Shown one piece after another: positions 32,401-42,720 of a DNA stretch of 64,000 nt. The DNA is from Nephrocerus scutellatus (taxonomy: Eukaryota; Arthropoda; Insecta; Diptera; Pipunculidae), in assembly GCA_947095585.1 (NCBI GenBank), contig OX352763.1, positions 109,843,908 through 109,907,907 on the forward strand, read 5' to 3'. The number at the start of each line of letters is the position of its first letter. Positions within the stretch are counted from its first letter, which is position 1. Position numbers and translations under genes: made by a program. The notes beneath the pieces are model-generated. The model made no database searches and was not told the origin of the DNA. It saw nothing but the letters and a program-made list of their open reading frames with translations.

Positions 32401-33619
32401 TGTCTCTTGGGCAGCTTGGAAAAGTGCACTGGAGATTCCATCAAGCATACATACATACATATTTGCAAGAAATTTCAAGTCTCCAAAAACAAAAAAGGAA
32501 TTTAGAATCTCAAGACGTTAACATATTGAGGCACCTTTTGCGTAATTCCCTTTGTGGTTATTTGATAAAGAAAATACTGTTGTTTTATAAATAAATGCCT
32601 ATTGTGATATTTTTGTGACGTCAAAAAAAAACTCAAATTAAAATTCAGTTCTTGGAATGGCATCCATTACCGAGATAAAACCGCAGTTCTCCGGTAAACG
32701 ACTGCTGGTTAGATACACACTTTCGGCTCTCAAGCCGCAAAATCATCAATTACCATTAAAGTGAGTGTCCCATGGAGCATTTTAGGTGGCAAAAGCGGCA
32801 ATCATTATGCATGCATCCAGGATGACCATCATCATCATCATCATCTGTTATGGAAAACAACTTTTCCTCATCGCAGGAATATTATACCTTCCGCATTCAG
32901 ACGCATTCACTTATATGGGAATTGGACAAATTTTGAAATAACAACAGCAGCAGCAGCAATAACAACAACAACAACGACAACAAAAAACATAGAAGACGAT
33001 GCAAGATATATCAATATTTGTCCAACTGAACTATGCCGTCGAAAGGTTTTTTTATTAATTTTAATACTCGGAGTGAAAGAGAAATGTGATGCCAGTACGC
33101 ATTTGAACTGAAGCGGCCGATCGGAAATTTGTATTATTGTTGGTACTCGTCTAGTTGTGTTGCACCTAAGGCGATTGTACAATGTGTGCACATGATTGCC
33201 CGTCCGCAAGAATGTCAACCAGCACCGGTACTATGATTAATTATTTTGCAACTTGATATTCCAATGAACCAACTCTGGTTTTATCGCGTCGCGCAATCAC
33301 TCCTTGTCACGCTGCCGTATGTCGTAGGGTACAATTGATTGTCTGCATCCTTTGAAGTTTGTGGTCCAAAAGACTATTCGCTGCTGTTATATTTTCCCGA
33401 TCGTGAGAAAGTGAAACTACAAGGTCTTGTCTTAGCAGCTACATGCTCGTAAAATGGCCATGAAAAAAAGCAAAGTCACTATCAGTTTAATGATTTTAAT
33501 AAAAAAAAAATATTTTCTAGTTTACTAATTTCATCTTTTTATAACAAAGAACAGGAGATATTGTTCTAATATAAGGAATTAGTGGCCTGAAGCCGTAAAA
33601 CTGGGAATTTATTTTGCTA
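32401..33619. other. Unannotated stretch with microsatellites
   Basis: No supported gene. A CAT run lies at 32826-32846 and an AAC/AGC run at 32939-32990; the overlapping open frames on both strands across these runs are low-complexity artefacts. Confidence 0.45.
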
Positions 33620-33840
33620 TAGGAATTAATCATCACCATAATATTTGGCTCTGCAACCGGACTCACGCAAAAAATTATTCCACCGGTCCCGGTTAGTGTT
33701 ATCTATAGTTTGGTAACCCTAGAATCTGGGCGTCCTGGTCTACGTGTAGGCTTGTCGTGTTGGAATACAACATCTTGAAAAACTTTCGATTAAAAGAGCC
33801 GTATCCTAAGACTGATTTTCCTAAATTGAGATAATGTACA
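33620..33840 (-). mobile_element. LINE relic (YLGS-type), C-terminal end
   Basis: The minus frame reads SKVFQDVVFQHDKPTRRPG followed by RPDSRVTKL (about 33805-33725), matching the family's KVFxxxPxGxRxRGRPxxRWxD block, then a decayed end with GCAGAGCCAAATATTATGG at 33654-33636 on the minus strand. A similar block near 11300 ends the copy there. Confidence 0.5.
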
Positions 33841-33875
33841 TATCTCCCAAAGCTAAAGCTCCTGCTGGTATACTA

Positions 33876-34350
33876 TGAATTGTAATGGTTGTTGCAAAAT
33901 TTAGGATTTAGTCCTTAAAGTATGCAATGAAATGTAATTATTGTTGCAACATTTAGAAATTAACCCTTAAAGTATACAATGAATTGTAGTGATTCTTGCA
34001 ACATTTAGGATTCCACCACTTAAATATGCAATATAGTGTAATGATTGTTGCTACATTTAGTATCTAACCCTTAAAGAAACCAGTAAAATGAAATTATTGT
34101 AGCAACATTTAGGATTCAACCCTTAAAGTATGAAATACAATGTAGTGATTGTTTTAACCTTTAGGATTTAACCCTTAAAGTATGCAACAAAATTTAGTGA
34201 TTGTTGCAACATTTATGGTCTAAAGAATGCAATAACAATAATGTAGTGATCATTACAACATTTAGGATTAAACCCTTAAAGTATACACAATTCTGTAATG
34301 ATTGTTGCAACATTTAAAATTGAACCCTTAAATTAGGCAATGAAATATAA
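33876..34350. repeat. Satellite of ~50-57-bp monomers
   Basis: GATTGTTGCAACATTTAGGATT and TAACCCTTAAAGTATGCAAT recur about nine times. Anchors lie near 33889, 33946, 34005, 34045, 34096, 34146, 34199, 34250 and 34299. Monomers are diverged by several bases each. No coding content. A truncated SINE follows 50 bases later. Confidence 0.85.
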
Positions 34351-34402
34351 TGTGTATTGTGAGTTAGTGCGAAAATAAACATTTCGCGGCGGTGTTTAAC
34401 CG

Positions 34403-34550
34403 GTTGTCAGGAAAATTCTCAATTCGCCGTTCGGATCCGGCCTTTAATTGTAGATCCCTTCTATTTGTGTCCAAAAATATACATGCGCAACACAAATGGT
34501 CGCGAGATGGACCGCAATGGTCTGTCGCGCCGAATATTATTATTATTAAA
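34403..34550 (+). mobile_element. tRNA-derived SINE, copy F, 5'-truncated
   Basis: Starts within the body at TTGTCAGGAAAATTCTCAATT and runs through TTCGGATCCGGCC, AATTGTAGATCCCTTC, CACAAATGGTCGCGAG and TGTCGCGCCGAATATT to an ATT-repeat tail. The whole tRNA-like head is missing, the usual result of incomplete target-primed reverse transcription. Confidence 0.85.
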
Positions 34551-34749
34551 CCAGTACGAAGTAAAGGCAAAGTCACAGAACATGTATGAGTGAGGCCATG
34601 ACCGGACCACGATTCAAGAGGTAATTATAATGATGACAAAGGAGTATGGAAATTGGGGAGGTATCTATCTGATAAAGTAATAGCTATAAAAATTCTGGAA
34701 CAACTGCGCGAGGGCTGTATCCAGCAAATCGTAATCTTGAGCACATAGT
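34551..34749. other. Unannotated spacer
   Basis: Nothing recognised. Confidence 0.35.
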
Positions 34750-34985
34750 ACATTCGACAAAAAATTTCGGACTACATCCTTCTCGAGAGAAATCTGGGGA
34801 AGTGGTTCTACAACGTAAACCGAAGCTGTGCAATTCTTCACAAATCGCTTCAAGCTAGACAGTAAATAAGGGACTGGATTCTTCTGTAATAAACTGAATG
34901 TGGGAACATGTGTCCCCCTCCCAGACAACTGAAGTGTGTACCGAGCTGCGGTGATATCGTTTAAGGAAGTACTGAATAGGTTGAT
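34750..34985 (+). mobile_element. LINE relic, RNase H segment
   Basis: The plus frame reads FRTTSFSREIWGSGSTT, a stop, TEAVQFFTNRFKLDSK (first-acid motif FTDGSKLD, with D changed to N), a stop, GTGFFCNKLNVGTCVPLPDN, a stop, and SVYRAAVISFKEVLNRL (the AE motif, with E changed to A). Both acids are lost. The opposite-strand open frame of 87 codons here is its shadow. A related RNase H start lies at 51026. Confidence 0.55.
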
Positions 34986-35289
34986 GCATTATACGTGCAA
35001 TTGACGTTGAAACTTATGTGGACAGTCAAGGGGTTATCAGGTGAGGTATGAGTTATTACTCTCCATCTGATACCAAAAACACAGCTTATTACAACGTTTA
35101 CATTGACGCGAAAAGAGGCGAAAGTATCGGCAAATGAGAGACGGGCGAACACCCTTACATGTAGCATAGCAAGACAAGTTTGGCCAAAACTGAAATTGAG
35201 GCACTTTAGTGCGTTAATGTTACTACAAAGAAGTGAGTTGAGAGCGATTGTGGGTATTTTTTTCATTGGCACACGCTCAAGGAGGGGCT
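34986..35289. other. Unannotated spacer
   Basis: Two overlapping frames of about 100 codons on opposite strands show no family motif; probably chance or decayed LINE 3' sequence. Confidence 0.3.
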
Positions 35290-36990
35290 TAAACTCTTAT
35301 AATGCTAAGCACAGCGTGGGCAGTAAGGTTTCAATGAAAGAAAGAGGAGATGTAGATGTGTATGCCTATGGATTGGTAAAGCATTCCATATTCCTGTTGT
35401 ACGACTAAAGAAAGAGTCTCTGAGCTTAACAATACGTCCGAAGATTGGCTTGAGGGTAAACTGATGAGCATTTAGAACGCCACGAGTATTGCGGTTGAAT
35501 TCAAGGAGAGGTGGCATGCAACTGGCTGGAAAATTTTCTGCAATGTTCAAGCGAATCTATAGATTTCGCTATGTTTGCGTCACCGATGAGTTTTGTCGCA
35601 CGGTTCTTTATTCTGTCAAGCAGATGCAAGGTGGTCTTAGGTGCACCTGACCAGACATGACAGTTATACTCAAGTTTGGGGCGAATGAATGCCTTGTAGA
35701 TAGTAGCCAGATCAGAGGGAGTGAAATATTTTATGGAACATGTTAGGAAGCCAAGGCACTTGGCAGCATTTTTTGCGACGTTGAATATGTGGTCATTCCA
35801 ACGAAGCTTGTTGTTTACACACATACGAAGAATTGATAGTTTTTCAGTTTCCTTAATGCAAATGCCATTCATTGATAATGGCTGGAACTTAGGTACTAAT
35901 TGGCTTCAATGACAGAAAACAGCACTGGGTTTTGAAAGGGTTTAGTTCGACTCTATTGTGATATGATTTTGCTATGCTAAGGTTAGAATTTAACGAGCTT
36001 AACATAAACTGTTGTTCTGGTTCAATATCCGAAGAGAAAGGACGTGAACCGGCGAACATATAAGAGAAGCTAAGAGTACTGTCGTCAGCGAAGTAATGTA
36101 TTGGATAAAAAGTTACAGGCAGAAGATCGTTTATGAAAATAAGAAAGAGTGTTAGAGATAGAACACAGCCCTGAGGGACGCCTGCATTTATGCGGTGAAT
36201 ATTAGAATTAACACAACTTGGATTGAACTGTTTGAAATATAACTTCTAATCCATTGAAGCAGGGTTAGATCAATTCCAAAAGACAGAATAGCTTGTCAAA
36301 TGCCTTTGAAATATCAAGTGCTACAACTTTGCTTTCACCAAACTTGTGAAAAGACCACTTCCACTTTTCGGTGAGATATGCGATTAGATTACCGGTAGAA
36401 CGTTGTCCACGGAAACCATATTGGCGGTCATTGGGTAGTTCTCGTGATTAAAGATATTTCAAAAGCTGACGGTTAATCAGCGTTTCCATGACCTTAGAAA
36501 GAAGGGACGTTAGTGGTATTGGTCGGTACGAAGAGAGACGAAGGTTCGCCTTTTTGGAATGGGCTGGACAAATGCTGTTTTCCAATTACTGGGAAAGAGT
36601 CCAGAAGAATAAGAAAAGTGGAAAAGCATACGCAACCTTTTCAAAGGTAATGGGGGAATACCATCTGGTCCAGGGGATTTGTGTATGCTGAGGTCTCTTA
36701 AAACTCTAGTAACTTTAGGAGTACGAAAGTAAATCTGTCCCATAAGGTGTTTGACAATCGGAAGTACAAAGGATTTGTGTATGCTAAGGTCACTTAGAAC
36801 TCTAGCAATTTTACGAGTTCAATTGTAAATCTGTCCTGTCTCATAAGGTGTTTGGCACTCAGAAGTACAGGTGGAAGCAGCGTGGATCTACCTGCAAAAT
36901 GTGCAGCAAGTAGATTGGCCTTTTTCTTAAGAGCTGACAGCTGAGTTGATCGTTTGAATTGAAGCAGTATTTTTGATTATGAATGAATTT
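35290..36990 (-). mobile_element. Jockey-like LINE relic, near-complete RT domain
   Basis: Reading down the minus strand: linker TQLSALKKKANLLAAHFAGR (about 36950-36890), RT fingers VTRVLRDLSIHKSPGPDGIP (36720-36660), motif A VVALDISKAFDK (36335-36300), motif B GVPQGCVLSLTLFLIFINDL (36187-36128), motif C FADDSTLSFSY (36091-36059), then the C-terminus LSILRMCVNNKLRWNDHIF (35835-35780), KAFIRPKLEYNCHVWSGAP (35690-35634) and the closing SFFSRTTGIWNALP block (35417-35376). Motifs A-C keep their catalytic aspartates although frameshifts separate them. An internal duplication lies at 36670-36850. Same family as 3961-4500, 41371 and 63090. Confidence 0.85.
36670..36850 (-). repeat. Two-copy duplication in the jockey-like RT
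   Basis: GGATTTGTGTATGCTGAGGTC...AACTCTAGTAACTTTA..GAGT.. (36676-36725) recurs at 36770-36830 with CATAAGGTGTTTG at 36743 and 36841. Period is about 95-98 bases. Confidence 0.7.
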
Positions 36991-37339
36991 TTACATTGGA
37001 ATCATTTCTGGCATGCTGGCACTTAAACGAGACTGTCTTTTACGCAACACGCAAGAAGGCTGTTGTAGGGACGCTCAGTTCAACTGTTCCTGTCCATTAG
37101 AATAACCAGAAGATACAAAAATTTGGGTAAATACAGACGAGACAACCTTTCATATCTCTAAAACAGTAAAGTGTGAGACATGTGACGCTTCATAAATGCC
37201 TCAAACTGGGTTCTTTGTAGGAAGAAAAGGAATACAACAAGTTTGACGAAGCAGCCACTGCTACCAATAAAGTAACCTAACCATAGTTCGGGAATGAATA
37301 AAAAATTACCACGATATCGTTCTCGATATTGAACGAGAA

Positions 37340-37625
37340 GTGTATGCATTGAACCTTGCGGATAATACTGAACAACGCGTCGAGTTTAAACTCCGCTTCA
37401 ACTGCTCTTCATAGATCTTGAGAAGGTCTTTCATACCGGGTTTTTGAAATTATTTCCATATGAGAGGTATTCATGAAAAACTAATAGCTTTTGTTCAGGC
37501 TACACTTACGAGATTGCTAAATGCCATGTAACAAAGGGAGGATATCGGAAAACTTTGCAATTAAAAGTGGGGGTTGACAACGCTGCATACTGTCACCACT
37601 CTTATTTGGTCTCTGGTGGTCTCAA
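37340..37625 (+). mobile_element. LINE relic (YLGS-type), RT motifs A and B
   Basis: Across plus frames: YTLRIILNNASS (about 37348), FIDLEKVFHTGF-like motif A (37405-37445), and FAIKSGG then QRCILSPLLFGL (37555-37616), the SGVRQGCILSPLLF motif B. The arrangement matches 7270-7400 and the minus copy at 31610-32140. Frames change twice. Confidence 0.55.
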
Positions 37626-39055
37626 AATGCAATGACTGAAGAAAAACAAATGCACTGGAGAAATAAAGTTCGCCCTTTACTTTGGTAGCTTGGGTTTGTC
37701 CCTACGTAATACAAGCATGTAAATAATATAACAATAATCTCAATCGAGCCTACAATTAAATGCAAGTATGCCATGTTGTGCCCCAATTTAAATTGCAATT
37801 CACTGGCGCAAATAAAAAAACTGCATCTAATTCGAATGTGACCCACAGTATGTAATCGAATACTTTTTCGTCTAGTATCTAGAGTCTAGACACTGAAACC
37901 TGAAGGCATCTAGCCATTTTCCATCTCCTCGTCATATCTACCCCTATGCCTCTAGCAACTACAACAGACTAAAATAATCTATCAAAAGGTAGACATGATG
38001 TGCGCGGTATACCTATTGTTCACCTTTCGGAATTAAATAACTTAACCTGCAAAGAATCTGCTGCTACACAACAACAAACTGCGCTGCGCTGAAGGAACAC
38101 CAGTGCATCCACCACCAGTAGAGAGCGAGTAAAGTGCTTTAGGCTCTAGTATTGGTAGGCAAAACATAAGTCACTCAGCTAACTCGAACGAAAAAGGCAA
38201 ATTTAGTTTCTAATAAAAGCAACACAGATACACATCCATACATACACGTATTACTGCAGTTATCTATTGTAATAGTGATGTTGCCCAGGGTAACATAACA
38301 CAATTGCCGGCAAATGGCATTTGCATTTTGTTGCTTTTGCACATTGCTTTTTGTACTTAAATGTTATTCGAGATATCTGCTAACTGCAGTCGGGGGCCCA
38401 ATTGTGGTTGTGACTGAATTGCACCCAGAAGAAATAAAAACACAGATTTTTATCTACTGCTGCACAGAAATTATGTTCTTTTCAACAGTTGCTGTAGATG
38501 CATTAGAAGGAAAAAAGATACTCACAAAAGTTACTGCGGTTTTCGATTACCTACATGCTGTTTCTGTAGCAATTTTGTGGTTTTTAAGTACATTTCGATA
38601 TTTTTTTTTGGTTGTATTGTATCTTGTATCTCTTACCTGAAATGAGAGAAAAAAAGAAAAAATTTTAATTAGATTGGAATTGTGAAATCGTATCAGGTTG
38701 GCTGCTGAATTTAAAAAATAAAACATTGCAATGATTGAATATTAATTGACGTTAATTGACGGCAATAAATAATTGGAATGGAAATCGTCGTCACTGGTCA
38801 AACCATTTCCACTTTGGTTGGCAATTTTCCCATTAATTTTTATTACTTATATAAGAGGACTTACTTAATTACCTAAGTCAATGTGCTGGCATTTAAAAAA
38901 TACGAGCAAGGTCGCAGTTTTTATTTCTTGGTTAGTATCTTTGATAGTAAACATATAAAAGTTAATAGTTTTTCTAACTAAGTCTTAAGAATTGAGATGT
39001 TTAGCGGTTTAGATTTTTCACTTTAGGTTTATTCTTTTAAAAAAACACAATCTAT
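37626..39055. other. Unannotated AT-rich stretch
   Basis: No supported gene. A plus ORF of 108 codons (38314-38637) is listed separately as a weak candidate. Confidence 0.4.
38314..38640 (+). CDS. Weak candidate 108-aa hydrophobic ORF
   Basis: Starts with an ATG and stays open for 108 codons. Three hydrophobic stretches (about residues 3-14, 45-60 and 85-107) are rich in F, L, V and C. A TTT-rich run supplies much of the hydrophobicity (YFFLVVLYLVSL near the end), which argues for chance. No family is recognised and no upstream signal is evident. Confidence 0.12.
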   Translation: MAFAFCCFCTLLFVLKCYSRYLLTAVGGPIVVVTELHPEEIKTQIFIYCCTEIMFFSTVAVDALEGKKILTKVTAVFDYLHAVSVAILWFLSTFRYFFLVVLYLVSLT

Positions 39056-39147
39056 ATAAATAAAAATGAAATGCTGTTCGTTGCTAACCCCATCACTTGA
39101 GAACGCGTAGGCCAATTTGGCTATTTTTTATTTTAGAATGTTCGTCA
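39056..39147 (+). repeat. Dispersed repeat, left half, interrupted by mariner
   Basis: ATAAATAAAAATGAAATGCTG, ATCACTTGAGAACG, CCAATTTGGCTA and GAATGTTCGTCA match 19418-19508. The right half continues at 40794. Confidence 0.75.
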
Positions 39148-39149
39148 TA

Positions 39150-39170
39150 CGAGGGTGGGTCAATAAGTCC
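39150..39170 (+). repeat. Mariner left TIR
   Basis: CGAGGGTGGGTCAATAAGTC plus one C, preceded by TA. Confidence 0.9.
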
Positions 39171-39710
39171 ATGAAAATTGTGTCGTCACGGTTTCATTTT
39201 TTTTTGTCAAGAATCATCTTTCAAAAGAGCGCACCCACATTTTCAGACAGATCTGTCCAAAAGGTTTGTTGTAGCAGTCATTTTATATAGACGCCTACCA
39301 GCATTTTCGTTAAAATGGAAAAAAATTAATTTTTTGCGAGAAAAAACTATCACGCAAACCAAACAAAAGCTTGACAAATATTATGGAGACTCTTCACCAT
39401 CGATTGGAACCATTCACCACTGGTTTACTCAATTTCGGTGCGGTCGTTCAAGCACAAGTGATGCCGAACGTTCTGGTCGCCCAACTGAGGTCACCACACT
39501 AGAAATGGTCGACAAAATCCATGGTTTGATAATTGACGATCGACGAGTGAAAGTGAGCGAGCTTGATGAGCCACCACAGGCTTAACACATAGCTCAGCGA
39601 TTTCGATTTTACATAAATATTTGGACACGAAAAAGCTTTCCGCAATATGGGTGCCGCGTTTGCTCACAATCGACAACAAACGAATTCGTTTGACAACTCC
39701 AAAGGTAACA

Positions 39711-40436
39711 TAGATTCACCATAACATACCAGAAACCAAGGAACAGTCAAAACAAAGGACTTCTCCTGGTCAATCGAAGCTGAAGAAGGCCAAGGTGGGT
39801 TTGTCAGTAAACAAGGTCATGGCGAAAATTTTTTGGGATGCGCGCGGTGATATTCACATCGAATACCTTGAAAAGGGTAAAACATACTACGCAGAGCTGC
39901 TGGATCTATTCCAAGCCGATTTTAATTAAAAACGGCTGCATTTGGCCAAGAAAAAGTTATTTTTCACCAGGACAACGCACCGGCGCACAAGTCCGCAGTC
40001 GCACTGGCAAATTGCATGAGTTAGGCTACGAACTCCTCCCTTATCCAGAAAAATTCGACTGAGTTTTGGCGCCGTTTCGTAACCTAGATTCACCATAACA
40101 CATCAGAAACCAAGAAACAGTCAAAACAATGGACTTCTCCTGGTGAATCGAAGCCGAAGAAGGGGCCAAGGTGGCTTTGTCAGTAAACAAGGTCATGGCG
40201 AAAGTTTTTTGGGATGCGCGCGGTGATATTCACATCGAATACCTTGAAAACGGTAAAACATACTACGCAGAGCTGCTGGATCTATTCCAAGCCGATTTTA
40301 ATTAAAAACGGCTGCATTTGGCCAAGAAAAAGTTATTTTTCACCAGGACAACGCACCGGCGCACAAGTCCGCAGTCGCACTGGCAAATTGCATGAGTTAG
40401 GCTACGAACTCCTCCCTTATTCAGCATATTTCCCAG
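39711..40436 (+). repeat. 374-bp tandem duplication inside mariner
   Basis: TAGATTCACCATAACA starts copies at 39711 and 40085. They agree at nearly every base for about 345 bases, to CTCCCTTAT. Both copies have the same DETW deletion (GTAAC, one base, TAGATTCAC) and the same premature TAA in GATTTTAATTAAAA. The period is not a multiple of three. Confidence 0.9.
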
Positions 40437-40505
40437 TCCACAGTCGCAATGGCAAATTGCATGAATTAAGCTACGAACTCCTCCCTTATCCAGCATATTT
40501 CCACG
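40367..40505 (+). repeat. 69-bp tandem duplication inside mariner
   Basis: GTCCGCAGTCGCACTGGCAA at 40367 recurs at 40436 as GTCCACAGTCGCAATGGCAA, each ending in CAGCATATTTCC. The period is 23 codons, so the frame is kept. Confidence 0.9.
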
Positions 40506-40770
40506 ATATAGCCCCCTGCGACGACTATTTCTTGTTTCCAAAGATGAAGAAATGACTAAAGAAATGGCTTGGAGGTAAGAAATTTGGGTCGAATGAAGAG
40601 GTCATAGCTGAAACAAATGCTTATTTTGATGGGTTCGAGAATACGTATTATTTGGAGGGCATCAAAAATTGGAGAAACGTTGGATTTAGTGTATCGAGCT
40701 AAAAGGAGACTATGTTGAAAAATAAAATGTTTTTATGCCGAAAAAGTTTGTTCCTTATTTCGTTTTTCAG

Positions 40771-40791
40771 GGACTTATTGACCCACCCTCG
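40771..40791 (-). repeat. Mariner right TIR
   Basis: GGACTTATTGACCCACCCTC plus G, the inverse of the left TIR, followed by TA. Confidence 0.9.
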
Positions 40792-40793
40792 TA

Positions 40794-40900
40794 GTCCGAT
40801 TAAGGTTTATACAGAATTGAAAAAGTTGCCCGGAATTTTGAAAAGTGCATTTGCACTTTTTTGTATGCACTCTCGATCATAACTGATGACAAAATTACAA
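40794..40900 (+). repeat. Dispersed repeat, right half after mariner
   Basis: GTCCGATTAAGGTTTATACA, AAGTTGCCCGGAATTTTG and TTTTTTGTATGCACTCTCGA align with 19511-19620. Confidence 0.7.
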
Positions 40901-41370
40901 AAGAGAGTAGGAAAATTTGGAAAACGATAAAATGGAAGGTAATAGCTCAATTGAATGTTTTTGGTTAAATGAAAAATCTGGAAAAACGCATTCCGCCCTA
41001 AATTAAAATAAAATTAAATTTGTTTTTACTTTTGTGTTGATTCTCGATTTGTCCAACAGAAGTCGATATTTCATTTCTATTCCAATAGATTCCAATAGTT
41101 GGCGCTATATGCGCAAATGTTCTTTTACAGCTGATCCACGGTGCACGGTGTTTCTTTTGCGATATGTAAACGCATCTAACGCTCGTTTACAACGACATCC
41201 CAACTGTCAGCTCAATAGACAAGGCCAATCTGCTTGCTTTACATTTTGCAGCTAGCTCCACGCTACCAGATAGCACGTTGTCGCCGCCGGTACATGCAAG
41301 AGTCGAATACTCTATGGGACAGATTTACTTTAGTACCTACTCGTCAAGTGGCTAGAGTATTAATTGATAA
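40901..41370. other. Unannotated stretch
   Basis: Short plus frames only; no supported gene. The last ~100 bases may be decayed sequence of the LINE that follows. Confidence 0.35.
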
Positions 41371-41970
41371 AATAGCGACCGGCAGTACGGTTTTCGAAGG
41401 CAACGTTCTACAGGTGACCTGATGGCTTATCTCACTAAAAAGTGGAACCAGTCTATTAACAAATTTGGTGAAAGCAAAGTTGTTGCACTCGATATTTCCA
41501 AGGCATTTGACAGAGTCTAGCATCAAGCTCTTTTGTCTAAAATGAATGCCTATGGAATTGGTAAGGCCCTCCTCGATTGCACTAGTAACTACCTTTCTGA
41601 CCGTTCAAACCAGGTCGTATTGGATGGTTTCAAATCGAATGTTCACCGCATAACCGCCGGTGTTCCTCAAGGCTCTGTTTTGTCTCCGACACTCTATTTG
41701 ATTTTTATTAATGAACCCCTATACGCCACTTCTAATCCAATCCATTCTTTCGCTGACGACAGCAATCTTAGCTTTTCATATGATTACACGCTTTCTGTAC
41801 GCCCCTCTTCGTCGCAAGAGGAGCTTGAGAAAGAACGTATCTTAAGCACGTTAAATACTGACCTTGACAGCATAACAAGGTGGGGACTACACAATAGAGT
41901 AGAATTTAATGCTTCTAAAACTCAATTCTGTCTTCTGTCGTCCAAGCGTAATTTAAGCTTTGTTTGTTTG
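41371..41970 (+). mobile_element. Jockey-like LINE relic, best-preserved RT core
   Basis: Plus strand: DRQYGFRRQ-like start (about 41373), GDLMAYLTKKWNQSINKFGE-like block (one frameshift near 41395-41415), motif A VVALDISKAFDRV (41482-41518) followed by one TAG where Trp is expected, then an uninterrupted frame with LLDCTSNYLSDRSNQVVLDG (41570-41629), motif B ITAGVPQGSVLSPTLYLIFI (41651-41710), motif C SFADDSNLSFSYD (41747-41785) and LNTDLDSITRWGLHNRVEFN (41851-41910). All three catalytic aspartates of the palm are present. The fragment lacks fingers, endonuclease and C-terminus. It is the closest in the window to the source of the motif-B array at 3 kb. Confidence 0.88.
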
Positions 41971-42039
41971 TACGCGCCAGAAAACAAAACAAATGAAAAA
42001 CAATGCACGAACCTTTAACGCGCGGTTGAAGTGAAACTT

Positions 42040-42720
42040 CTTTGACGTTGTGGGCGACCCCTTAAAGATTCCAAAAGACCATCAAAAGACTCCCAAATCT
42101 CCCAAAAGAATCATAAAAAGACCTCCGAAATACCCCCAAAAGAATCACAAAAGACCCTCCATAGACCCTCCAAAGAGCCCCAGAAGACCCCCAAAAAACT
42201 CACAAAAGATCCCCAAAAGACCACTAAAAGGACATCAAAAGACCTCCAAAAGAATCATATAAGACCCACAAAAGACGCCCAAAGAACCCCCAAAAGACCT
42301 TCACAAGACCCCAAAAGGACCCTCAAAAGACCATACCAAATTTCATACAAATCGGTTGAAAAATTAGTTACTTTCCAAAATTTAAAAAAACAACCCATAA
42401 AAATTAAAAAGTGTTCATGTAAACTGTACAATAACCAAAAGTATACTGAATTCCACTATAAATGCTGAAATATAAAAACACATGCGAAGCACTGCAACCC
42501 AACAACAAAACAATCCCAATCGTAAGGCAAGCAGGGCTCCTCACAGCGCACAGAACACGGTCATTATAGAAAGACATGATTTAATTCCGCATATTGAAAA
42601 CAAATTTGTATGGGAGCCCTCTCTAATTTTAATAAAAAATGTTATCATGGGAAATACACATGTGTGCAAAGTTTGAATAAAAACGGGCTTTAGGAAGTGG
42701 GCTAAAAATTGATCACAAGA
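42040..42720 (+). repeat. Dispersed repeat with built-in minisatellite, copy 1
   Basis: 42060-42330 is a purine-rich minisatellite of 11-17-bp units (AAAAGACCTCCAAAAGA and kin). It is followed by ATACCAAATTTCATACAAATCGG, a unique part with TATAAATGCTGAAATATAAAAA, and an end with ACACATGTGTGCAAAG and TTAGGAAGTGGGCTAAAAATTG. The same order, inverted, is at 59570-60235, so the minisatellite belongs to the element. The 70-codon open frame within it is a low-complexity artefact. Confidence 0.75.

Larger units (their letters stand above)
39150..40791 (+). mobile_element. Mariner element, both TIRs, TA flanks, dead transposase
   Basis: The 21-bp TIRs are perfect inverse copies: CGAGGGTGGGTCAATAAGTC at 39150 and its complement ending at 40791, each flanked by TA (39148-39149, 40792-40793). 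The plus strand keeps KLDKYYGDSSPSIGTIHHWF and RSSTSDAERSGRPTE (helix-turn-helix region, 39370-39500), HKYLDTKKLSAIWVPRLLTI after a frameshift, VMAKIFWDARGDIHIEYLEK (39819-39877), the second acid in HQDNAPAHKSA (39962) and the third in IAPCDDYFLFP (40507). The first acid motif DETW is deleted. Internal tandem duplications lengthen it to 1642 bp against about 1.3 kb for a normal mariner. It cannot encode active transposase; subfamily not assigned. Confidence 0.92.

Noticed and set aside
32820..33218. Overlapping open frames of over 100 codons on both strands
   Set aside because: They are created by CAT and AAC/AGC microsatellites, and the peptides are low-complexity runs.
38314..38640. Three-pass membrane protein gene
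   Set aside because: Kept only as a weak candidate, since much of the hydrophobicity comes from T-rich low-complexity sequence.
42050..42262. Proline- and lysine-rich 70-codon frame
   Set aside because: It is the purine-rich minisatellite of a dispersed repeat read in one frame; the inverted copy at 59970-60230 has no matching frame.
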